A stretch of 64,000 bases of DNA from Liolophura sinensis. Taxonomy: Eukaryota > Mollusca > Polyplacophora > Chitonida > Chitonidae. A program made the translations under genes and the position numbers. Under the pieces are notes generated by a model. The model saw nothing but the letters and a program-made list of their open reading frames with translations, was not told where the DNA came from and did not search any database. Within the stretch, counting starts at the first letter, position 1. Each line of letters begins with the position of its first letter. This document shows, one piece after another, positions 1-12,000 of this stretch. The DNA lies in contig NC_088299.1 in the NCBI RefSeq assembly GCF_032854445.1, positions 5,805,001-5,869,000 on the forward strand. The letters are read 5' to 3'.

Positions 1-644
1 GTGTGGTGTTAATCAACAATCAAACAAATAAATGGACAGAAACATCTTGAATGATTTGTATCCGTCAGGGACGCTTTAAATCGATGTTTAAACCGCTTGT
101 CCTGTTAAAATCTACCAAGAACAGAAACAAAATATAATGAGTTACGTGTGACTTTCTTTATTTTGTAAGCAACAGTAGCTTGTACGTTTACAACAGCTAT
201 TTATTCATTAAATAAATTCATTCATTCAAGTTTTAATAGGAACAACTGTTTAAAAAAATGTAAAACAAATCAATGTACACTGAAACCGGCACGTGGGATG
301 CAGTCTTGTGCCTTTCTATTATGCTCTATACTAGTACAAAAAGCACACAAACTTTAACATAATAACTCCCACCGACTAATTGTTACACAGATGAACAGTA
401 CATTTTTTGTCATGAACAAATCCCACTTGCGATTGTTGCGCTTCCTTATTATGATTCGTCATACCGCTTTAGAGCTGTGCACTTCGTTTCATTTTGTGGT
501 GTTGTTGGGGGAAATGTGCTAGCGACTTACATTTTCTCTTAATTATGGGTGGTTAAAATATCTAGACTTCCTGGGTTGAACCCAGCAGCCTTGGTCATGC
601 TCGCTTGAATAAATCAGTCATACCTAAAATTCAGTTTTGGCTAG
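1..644. other. unannotated AT-rich sequence
   Basis: No coding potential or recognised repeat seen. It lies beyond the 3' end of the JmjC-like gene. Confidence 0.5.
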
Positions 645-1302
645 GCCTAGTCTGAACTGGCCAATCTCTCACACCAGCCAATCAGGCCTAGTATGAACTG
701 GCCTATCTCTCACACCAGCCAATCAGGCAAAGCCTGAACTGGACTATCTCTCATACCAGTCAATCAGACCAAGCCTGAACTGGCCCATCTCTCATACCAG
801 CCAATCAAGCCAAGTCTGAACTGGCCCATCTCTCACACCAGCCAATCAGGCCTAGTCTGAACTGGCCTATCTCTCATACCAGCCAATCAGGCCTAGTCTG
901 AACTGGCCCATCTCTCATACCAGCCAATCAGGCCAAGCCTGAACTGACCCATCTCTCATACCAGCCAATCAGGCCAAGTCTGAACTGGCCCATCTCTCAC
1001 ACCAGCCAATCAGGCCTAGTCTGAACTGGCCTATCTCTCATACCAGCCAATCAGGCCTAGTCTGAACTGGCCTATCTCTCACACCAGCAAATCAGGCCTG
1101 GTCTGAACTGGCCTATCTCTCACACCAGCCAATCAGGTCTAATATGAACTGGCCGATCTTTCACACCAGCCAATCAGGCCAAGTCTGAACTAGCCTATCT
1201 CTCACACCAGTCAATCAGGCCTAGTCTAAACTGGCCCATCTCTCACACCAACCAATCAGGCCTAGTCTAAACTGGCCTATCTCTCACACCAGCCAATCAG
1301 AA
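645..1302. repeat. 41-bp tandem array, 16 copies
   Basis: The word TGAACTGG (or TAAACTGG) recurs at exact 41-bp steps from 653 to 1268, giving 16 units without a single indel. Each unit reads roughly CCAGCCAATCAGGCCTAGTC, TGAACTGGCC and a TATCTCTCACA tail. Substitutions are scattered (CCTAGT/CAAGTC/CAAGCC variants). It is downstream of the JmjC-like gene. Confidence 0.95.
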
Positions 1303-2915
1303 TCAATTGTATATCCCTTTAAGGTACACATTCAGAAGTAATTACTGGTAGGTCAAAAAACATTAAATTCATCACTCTTAAATTTTCACTTTCTTGAATT
1401 TCTACTGTAACAGACCGCCATCATTAATCCAACATGTTCTGGAGAAAATGTGCAATTTTCTGATTCATTAACTGAACACATTTTGGCTATCTATAAAGTC
1501 AAATTTCTTAACACAATACCTACTAAAATTTTAGTCTGATTGTAAAGCACTAATACACATAGATATATGTAATAATTTATTCTTATATATACAATATATA
1601 TGCTTGTTTTTCTCACTATTATGCATGTATTTAAGGGTGACAACAAAAATGACACATGATGTTCAGTCATAAATGAAAAAAAAAAAACATCTTTCATATT
1701 ATTGACGACATATGTAAAATCAAATGTCATCAACATTATCTACTAGTGGATTGTCATAGCATACACAGTGTAAATGAGAGAAAACAAAATGATATTTAAA
1801 ATATAAAATATACAATGATTAAAACATAGAAAATAGTGAAAAGACCCATAGTTGATCAACAATTTCATTACGATAACGTTCACTTTCACAAAACAATACT
1901 TTTTGTGTAACTTTTCACAAAACTCCATTGCATTTCCCAAAACATCAAGGTCTAGAAGTAACAAGCTATTATTATTTTTTATTATTATTATTCTTTTTTT
2001 TCTGAGAACGGATAAACTAGGACAAGATGATCTCTGAAAATTGCTACAAGTCTATAAACATGTGGGACGTGTAACTGGAATGACTGCTGTTGCCATAATA
2101 AACGTTTGGAATGAGCGGCACAGATTTGAGACGAACTTCCCATTATATGACCTGATTATATAAGCAGATAGCTATATCACCACTATACAAACATAAGACA
2201 AATAAGACAAATAAGACAACTGTACAGAGTGACCTTCTGGAACGTCAAATTTCAAACTTCAGTATAATATTCAGGCCCCAAAAATCCAGGCCTCGGTTTC
2301 AAGAAGCGTACCTAGGGTTAAGAAGCACTAGGTTAAAGAATGCACATCAGGTAGACGTTTCTCAATAAAATCACATGTAAATTGACATAAAATTTCTTCT
2401 ATGACAACCTTGCACATTTTCTCTGACTGCGAGATCTGTTGATCTAAGAAAGGTGTTTTATAGTTTGTTTTGAAAATAGGTTGATATCCTACCGTCAAAA
2501 TTTAAAATTTATCAACAAAAGCAATATTTACGACATTTCGTGGCCTCTAAAACTGCACACTTATGGGTGAAATTCCGAGCTCGATTTTCACTTCTCGATC
2601 TTAAATCAGAATATGTACAAGTAAAAATCAGCCACTAGCACGTCAAAAACACTTATGCAAATATTAAATACAATGTATGCTGAAGTACAATTTAAAACGA
2701 CAAAACTCGCTTGTCAAGATGAATGTTTCTGGACATAACAAGAAAACCATTCCATCTATTAAAAACTGTATATATTAGACATGTAATATGGTGCAACATT
2801 GATTTGTTCGAATAAATATGTCCTTGTTAATAAAAGGAAGTAATATGACAATCATCAGCTAACCCTTTGTTTATCTCTCATCCTTGTTCACGGACATATT
2901 CCATATATAGTGTCT
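1303..2915. other. 3' flank of the JmjC-like gene
   Basis: AT-rich, with no exon recognised. It probably holds the 3' UTR and then intergenic sequence; the open frames here are short and overlap on opposite strands. Confidence 0.4.
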
Positions 2916-3001
2916 TCAGTCATACTCTGAGCCGATGCAAATACTGATATCATCCCCCACATTGAGAGTTGAGTGGAACCAACTGTTTGTGTCTACAACA
3001 A
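2916..3001 (-). CDS. exon 4 (last) of the JmjC-like gene
   Basis: 86 nt. A strong acceptor (pyrimidine tract then TTTTCAG) ends at 3002. It codes VVDTNSWFHSTLNVGDDISI and then CIGSEYD followed by TGA at 2918-2916. It carries the second iron-binding histidine (H360). No convincing poly(A) signal close downstream could be fixed. Confidence 0.88.
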
Positions 3002-6000
3002 CTGAAAAGACAAAGCAAGAACACGTGAAAACTGCTTAAATACACATGAATAAAAGAAAATACTGCGCAATGCACTAAACATCCCTCGGCCACAATTACA
3101 CATTACCTCCTAGGTCAACATGATCGATGACCTTGAAAAACAGATCAAGGTCAATAAAAACCATTCTAAATGACCTGGTGTACTTCATGCGGTACAAGTT
3201 CAATGTTAATTGCTTAAAGATAACATGTCTATAAACCTGTCTCAAATTGTAATTTAAATGTCCCTAACAACCTTGAAAAACTACAAACTTTAAAGATGCA
3301 AATTTTGAACGGTGGGTGGAGGGGGGTGCGTATACTGAAACTTTACGCAGACGTACTGACCGCAATTTAGCATTTATTTATTTATTTGATTGGAGTTTTA
3401 CGCTGTACTCAACACTATTTCACTTATACGGCGGCGACCAGGGCTATGATGAGAGAAAACCGGACAAAGCCTGGGGGAACACACAAGTTTTCACTCAAAG
3501 ACAAACACTTAAACAATGAGCTAATGTACAGATGGTAAAAGCCTGTGACTATATATACATGTAGCTGTGGCATATACATCAACACGTCTGGCAGGTGAAC
3601 TCGCATCATTTAATACCATTTTCAGAGATAGCTCAAGCTCAAATGAGCTGTAGGAATATGTAAGATAAATACAAATATTTTTAGTTTCATGACGTCATCG
3701 CGTGTAAAGTTGTAAAGTTAATGTAAAATCATTGGCAAATAAGCAAATCACGGCAAAAGTTTTATAATGTATAAATATGTATTTATAAGGAGGACTTAAA
3801 ATTTCAAGGTAGGTTATTCAAAAACGGCCAACGTGGGATCTTGAGGGTGAAAAGAATTGATTTTCAGCCCTTTGCGCAAAAGCAACAAACCTAGCACTCT
3901 CCAGTGTTGGCCCAGTAAAAACAATTATGTACATGCTGATTTAAAACATACTTTTGTGCTCAGAGTGACTATTATTGGCTGGTAGTCGGATACATGTAGT
4001 TAAAAGATATATTAGCTTTAATATATAAGAATCATATTTCATGATACATTATTTATAAGGTCATTGTAAAAGAATTGAATTACATTTAATGCGATTTTTC
4101 AATTTTAACTACATGGTTTTGTTTCCTTTCGCTGGGCTGTAAAGCGCCTACTTTTTCCTGTTTGTTCGGATTTTGATTGTTATCCCCCTCGTGTCGAAAA
4201 CCAATTACTTCCTTGTATTGACATGATTTCAACAGGATATGGATTTAAAATACTGAAAATATATATAGACCATGCATTCATCATTTATTCTTCATTTTAA
4301 TCGCAGTTGGTAGAGCGTCCACTTCAGGAGGCGGTAGATCCAGTGTCAATAATAGGTCGAGTCACGCCGAAGACCTTAAAAAAGGAAGTTATAACGTCCT
4401 CTCTTGGCGTTCAGCATGAAGGGGATGGTGCAACGACTGGTTGACCCGTATCAGTATAATGGCTCGGGTAAGGCGTGAAGCAGAAACTAGATAAAACAGC
4501 GGTGGAAATCCGTCCTGCAACAAGGAGGCACATTACATGCACTCTCAGTATTCCTTCGTCGTCCTATGACTGAAAAAGTAAAGTGTTAAGTACGACGTTA
4601 AACCCCAAGTCACCCGCTCACTCATTTTAATCTTATTATGCTGAGTATTAAGTTAAGTATATGTATGTTACTTCCACGATGTATCTCATCATCACGTCAA
4701 AGCTGACCACGAGTCAGGTTTAAGAATGGAGTGCCCAGGATAAACCACCAACCTTTGGCGTGTTACTGAGCGACTTTTCCACATCAATGAATGAATCAAA
4801 GAATAATCATGGTTTAAAAACGACACGTCGGCAATAGTAGCCATGTCGTGGTTTTGGTGGAAATAAGTACACTTCGCCAGCAGCCAAACGAACGCCGTGG
4901 ACCACTTTAATGCGGTCACCAAAACTCTACAAGCAGTGACAGCGAAGGAACACATAGCAATGCCTCTAGTGTATTAACCTGAACAGTGTACAAAATCCAT
5001 TCACAGGCCTCTGAGAGGCAACATAATCAGATCCGTGCCCAGTATTAAACTCTTATCCCACTCATACTTCCTTGCTTTCTTAATTTTCATGATCACTGGT
5101 CTGGAAAAGTGATGTGGGCTGTCCGCTGATCATACCACCGCCATCCAGTCCTCTCTGTACAGGCGAGAGGGACACTCTTAACTGGCCATTATTTCATCCC
5201 CAGTGCCCGTAATAAATCAGAGCTGTATTAATGGATTCAGATGTGGACTCAATTTTCTGCACAGAATTGGCCCTTTGGATAGCCTTATCAGGACTTTTCA
5301 GTCTGTTACCCAAAAGCCGCTTAGAGGAAGTTAAGTCATTTAACTTCTGGAGAATTCTCAGTTAACCAGATTTTAGCCTTTCACTGAGGGAGAACTCGCC
5401 TTGAGGGACACTGGTTTGAATTATGAGAAAACATACAAACTACACGTAGGGTACAACTTAGTTATCACTTGGTTCTAGGAAAATTCGGCTCCGTAGAATG
5501 CCATCCTAAATAGTGCCTGCCTTTCATTATTGATACACATAGGATGAACATTATACACCATCTTAACAAAATTTGAACGCTAAATTTATCATAGTTGTTT
5601 TCCCCTTTAGGCTTTCCAAAGTTTAAAATTGTATTTCCGAATGCAACTTAATTCAATCACAACATCCTCCAATAATACAGAAAGCCAGTACTGTAAATGT
5701 ACATACACGTCGAAAGAAATATAAACAATTTATTTATTTTTATTTATTTATTTTTTTACAACTGTTTTTAAATAAAGAATTTATAATCTAAAAAAACATT
5801 TCATGCAGATTCCCAATATGATATTTCTCAAATGTTTTACAGTGAATAAAATGCCCAAAAAAATCTGAGCCAACATATGTCTAGGTGGACTTTTTAGGTC
5901 ATATTGATTAGGCTGAAACAACGTGACGCCATAGATTTCTTTTCTGCTAAACCGACTGTTGTATTTCCACAATAAATACAGATATGGTTGTAGCACTAAG

Positions 6001-9000
6001 TGTAAATTCATGTTGAAAGTAGAATTATGCATTGGAGACGTCACTCTGTTCAATATGGTCCAAAAAGTCCACCACAGAACCTTAATCTTTATTTGCATTC
6101 TATTCATTCTCAAAAGAAGACGTAAAAATCATTCACGAAAGCAAGAAAAGGCCTTTCTGATGATGAATACTTTGTTGAAAGGTGGTCTTTTAAGTTAAAG
6201 CATTCTCTACTAATATAAAAGATGTACAATCTTCGTTAAATCTTCGCCTCTGCAACATATGTAATATATTGAGTATGGCGCAAAACACCAATCAAATAAA
6301 TAAATAAATACAATAAATGTTATACTTAGTATTTATACATGTATGTATACCTACACTGGTCACTGTTTGTTACCTGGTGTATTTTGAGACCAATGGTATT
6401 CCATATATCAATGATGAATGGTAAATGTTCTCTATGTCTCGTGTGTTCGCATGCACCATTAACATAATTCCTATATTCATGCATGTATGTTCCAGCTGAT
6501 TAAGAAACAAGTGAAAGCTAGAAAATTTTCTAACTTCACAGTTTGAACAGAAAGGACTAAAAAAGTGTTATCTTTATGGGTGTATATTAATTCCATTGAC
6601 AATCTTGTAATATGTATCTGGCGCAGCTGTCCTCAGAAATATAATCATGGCCTGAACAAAATAAAGAAAACTGTAAAGTAAATTTCAGGAAATTAGGAGA
6701 ATATTTAGGAAAATATATCCACCTAAATGGAATGAATGAATGAATGAATGAATGAATGATTATGGCTTAATGCCACATCGGCAATATTTCAGCCATATCG
6801 AGGCGGGAACAAGGCATCTAAATGGAGGAATACAAGATGTACACAAAGACTTTCTCCTTTGCCAGGTTTCCTCCCACCATAATGCTTGCCGCTATCCTAC
6901 AAGTGAATATTCTTGAGTACGACGTAAAAAATCAATGAGATAAAATAATATATAAAAATACTCGCTTGTTTTGGTTGGACTCTTTCTTCGAAGGGTTTTT
7001 TTTTTTCTTTTTTGGAAAACTGTGTAACTGTAGAACATTAATTCTTAATTGGGAAATTTAAAATCAACTCAAGTTCCCTTTATTGCACAGACAGAAAGAT
7101 TCACTGTTTGATTAGACAACCAGGGCCTGGTTGTTCAAATGTGTATTAGCTACTACTGATATTAAACCCATACTTTATATTAAACAGTTTAGCCAAATCA
7201 GGCAGACGATTCAGCTGTTTAAATCCAAAATAGCAGCAGTATATTTAGCTCATATTAATCATACTGTTGCATATCGGTAATTATTTTTTCGGCTGAATAC
7301 AAAACTGAAAACTTGGCTTGCAGCTAAGCTGGTGTTAAGTCTCGATAAAGTTTTGAATTCATATGTCAATGACTACACGCTAAAATGAACTTTTCATCCT
7401 GACAAAGCAGAAACTTATTGTGGTCTATCAAGACTTCGAGACAAGGGAATATCTCACCTACATGTATATGCATGTGTATGTAGATTTTTAAAAAAAATTT
7501 CAGTCACCAATCTCGCTGCTGTACGTGCTGTAGTAAACTTCGTGTAAGATTATCTGAAATTTTTTTTAAAGATTAACAGCACTACATGAGCAATTTTTCA
7601 CCGACTGTTCATTTTTGTGTACTACATTTTGTACACCACAACGATAAGATGGTGAAAAATTTCATGAATCCATGACTGATTTACCATACATTTTCTTTCA
7701 GATCCTAACTCTACTTCATTTGTCAAGTAATTAAGAGCACCTGTAGATAAAAGTAATCTAAAACAGTAGATGTTCAACAATGTTAAACAAAGAAAAAATT
7801 CAGTTTAATACTGGTGATTTATAAGAGCACGATCACACTTCACGCCAATAAAGCTCTTCAGTAAAGTGTAAAATTAACATGAAAAGAAAACTTCTAAGCC
7901 CAAACAAAATTAACTTTTTTTGTTGAAAAAAAAAAAACTCTGTATCAGTTGAACAGCTGTGCAAATAAATGAGAAAAAATAATTTATTTGGTTTGCCATA
8001 ATGCCATCGTGAACAGATTCATGAGTGGCAATAATGCCACTAATAATAACAGGCTACAGGATTCAATGAACGTGGAAGAAATGGGCAAAGGGCTGGGTAC
8101 ATATCAATAATTAATAATAATTAATAACACAAATGATAAGAAGACGGCATGTTTCCCTAGCACCTCAGCAGTAAATCAGACAAGTCCTTTTCAGTGTGGA
8201 CCAGTGTGTATGTATATGTGACCATTCAAAATTTGTAATAAATTTGTCCTAAAAATCTTTAAAACCGTTATAAACATTATAGATCTTTCAAACTTTATAA
8301 TGGTCTTAATGTTAGATAGTACATGTACCAATCTGATGTTGAATGAAAGGCAATAATTTGAGATTTCCTTGGTAACGGAGAAAATTTAATGGAATGATCA
8401 AATATGAACTTTTTTTTTTCGAAAATCTCTGCGCTTTTCTAAGCCCTGTGCTCTGTTCAGAGCTGTACCAGTCTTTCATCTTGTTGACAATTTACAATAT
8501 CCCAAATGAGAGCTGCATGTACTTACTGATTTCCCCAGGGTGAAGAATCACCTCTAGATGCTGGGAGCACACATCGTAACACTCAGGTGGGGGCTCTAGT
8601 GTCCATCGTTTGGTGCCCGTCACCTGGGCCTGCCAGGATGGGTTGCCTACATGATCGATCTGTCAAGCCAACCATTTATGGACTGATTGATTGATTGATA
8701 TGGTTCTTGTTTGAAGACATATTCAAGAATTTTACATAAATACAATGACGGACAGATTTAAGGTTGGAGGAAACTGGAACGCATGGAGTAAACCACCAAC
8801 CTTGGACAATTTACTGATAGGCTTTACCACCTGTAAGATACAGGTGTGTACTTATCACATTGAGGGGCCTCCATGGCTCAGTTGGTTAGCACGCTAGTGC
8901 AGCGGGATGACCCAGCAGTCTCTCGCCAATGCGGTGGCTGTGAGTTCAAGTCCAGCTCATGCAGGCTTCCTCTTCAGCTGTACGTGGGAAGGTCTGCCAA

Positions 9001-12000
9001 CAACCTGCAGATGGTTATGGGTTTCAACCGGGCTCTGCTCTGTTTCCACCCACCATAATGTTGGCCGCCGTCATGTAAGTGAAACATTCTTGTATACGGC
9101 GTAAAACACCAATCAAATAAATAAATAAATATCACGCTGATGAAAGACAAGTGGTCTTCAGTGAAAGTTAAAATAATGAGTGAATGGCCACACAAACAAT
9201 TCAGTTCACTCACATGTAAATGGGCCCCATACCCGGGGCTGCCCATGAAGATCCAATCAGTTTTGCTGGATTCTGCTGCATGGGGTAGGAAGTATGGCCT
9301 TGTGTAGTGGTTACGCAGAATGTTAGCCGCAGATGCATCACAGTTACTCCTGAAACATTGACAGATCTCGATACAGAGCCCTTACAACCATCCAAACTTA
9401 CACATTTGTACATGTCTTATAAAAACATATATGCACAAGAATTTGTTTATTTACTTGTTTGATTGGTGTTTTATGCCATACTCAAAGATATGCGCAAGAA
9501 GTTAACCGGGCCGAATTCCTCTGACTATCAAGAAAAGGGCTCATATCGAGAAAAAGGACAATAAATCATCCTTAAGTTAGAAAAAGAAAGAAAAAAAAAA
9601 CAGACCCTATAAAAAAAAATTGGCTTTGTTGGTGGGGAATACTTTTCTCATTGTTGGTAATTAAAAAGATAGGGATCTTAAAGATATCAACAGTTACAAA
9701 GAAATCAACATTTACAAAGAAAGAAAAACAACAAACTTGTAGACATAAATCCCCCCAAAAAACCCTTGGAGTAGTGCCCTTTTTCAAGACATATCAGAGG
9801 GTCGGTTCAACAAATCTATTTTTAATAATGGCCTTACAAACACAGGATGTAACATGTAAACAAAGATGCTGGTATATGTACATCTAGCCATTTGTCCTGT
9901 GTGCATATTTTAAAAGTCATAAACAAATTCTCCTAACTACATGTATAAACAGCGCTCCAAAAGAAAACCTCTGGTACAGCTGAATGTACAAATTCTCTTG
10001 ATGCAGACACGGGGAAAATGCTTGGCATTTCTGACCTTATACATGCATATGTATTTATCAATGACAAACTACTGCTACCAAAATTTTTGTATATACCTTC
10101 TCACCAAAATTTATAGCCCAATGCCAAAGCTATGTACAAAATTTCATTTTAGTCAAATCATGCATAACTTTTCTCAAACACTTAGTGACAGACAGAGTGG
10201 GAATTACAAAAATCTGAGAAAAGAAGGCCTCCTTTGGAAGACTTGAGGGAAGTACAGTAAATTAGGTAAAAGCTGTTTAGAGGTTTACTAGGAATGTATG
10301 TTTAAATATCACTTGAAAAAAGTTAAGTTTTAGCACAAAAGTAATAATGTATGACACTTATTGCCCTCTATAAATGCACTTTTTGAGGCAGAAGTTTTCA
10401 TCACTATACAGTGTAGCAGAGTGAATATCCCTGACAACAGAGAATATACGCACTATAGAATTTCAAAGAATGAGCACACACAACTTTTCAGAGTGTAACC
10501 AGTTTTTACCATACAACTCTCAGTAGTACCAGTATGCATATCTGCCTATGTCTGCTCCGCAAATTGACCTCCGTCTTTCTTCACAGTGCCGGAGAGCTAA
10601 ACACAAATGCATGGAGCTTCCTGCAAGTAGCTCCGCCACACAGAAAACATGTTGACATTTGAGCCACAAAGCCATCTGCAAATCTTCTCAAATAACATGA
10701 CCTACATACACAGTACCTGGATCACACCAACCAGAGAGTTAAATGTTTGAAATTAAATGTCCGCTCTGTCTAAATATTAACACACGTACATGTATGTATG
10801 TGTGATATTCAGATGACAATTAAAAGGCGTAGAGTTAATTCAGATGAAGCTAAAGCAGAATTTTATTATCTCTTTCAACTTTACCATACACATGCTACGT
10901 ACACAAAACAATGTACTGTACATTTACCTTAGTTAATTAAAAAAAAAAATTAACTTTAGCTAACTATTCTAATTCCTCAACCTTTTCCCATGTTTGCAGA
11001 GTGCAAAGCATTTCCTGAGGCATTATTTTGTGAAATTATAATTTGAAATTTGCTAACCCAACCAATGTAGTTTTGTCTTCAAAATCAAATTGAAAAGGTG
11101 CAGGAATCTGACTGAAAGTTGGAATTTTGATACGCAAAAAAATTGCAGAATTAAGGCACCATACACTGATATAAAACCTGGCTTATCACACAATCTCTTT
11201 TACTGATGGAATAAATGTAATAATTCACTCACAGGCTTCCTTTCCTCAGCCAATTAAAAACCAATAAAGAGTCCCAAAAATACGCTCCTTTCCCTTTCCT
11301 ACAATCAGCTTTTGCATTAACATGTAGGGAAATTTACAATATATACATATTTTTTTCTAATTTCTCTGATGATAGGATTTTTTTTCCAAATTGCAATTTT
11401 TATAAACAAAATACAAAAACGCTAAATTTGTACTGCCCACAATGTAGACATTTTGGACCATACCTTTAACACACTTACAGTCTATTTATTTCCAGATTTC
11501 TGACATTCATTCCTGTTTTACATTAACTACCAAGCATTTCCTTTATCCTTTTATATTAAGCAGCAGTGTAAAAAAAAAAGATTTGATTAATTTATTTGAC
11601 TGGTGTTTTTTGCTGTACTCAAGAACATTTCACTTATACAATGGTGACCAGGTGAGTGGAAACCGGGCAGAGCCCGGGGGAAACCCACGACCATCCGCAG
11701 GTTGCTGCCTGACCTTCCCACGTACAGCCAAAGAGGTAAAAAAAAAAAAGAGATTAGAACTATAAATTTGATCCCAGAACTTTTTAAATGCAAGGCACTC
11801 TCACCAGAACAAGCTAAGTGATCCAGCAGTACATGAGTAAGGCTGCTCTAGACAGAGTTCTCGCACCACTAAGCAGTATAGATCATGATTATGATTTTCA
11901 AGTCACAGCATGCCCGGTGTAAAAAAAAATAGCATGCCCTGTGTAAAAAAAAATAGCATGCCCTGTGTAAAAAAAAAATAGCATGCCCAGTGTCAAAAAA

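Larger units (their letters stand above)
3002..8526 (-). other. intron 3 of the JmjC-like gene
   Basis: 5.5 kb intron, AT-rich. It contains SINE fragments near 3372-3484, 6271-6310 and 6866-6945, a tRNA-derived SINE of a second family at 4301-4626, and ATGA-type microsatellite runs near 6730. No further exon is needed, since the flanking exons join in phase. Confidence 0.75.
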
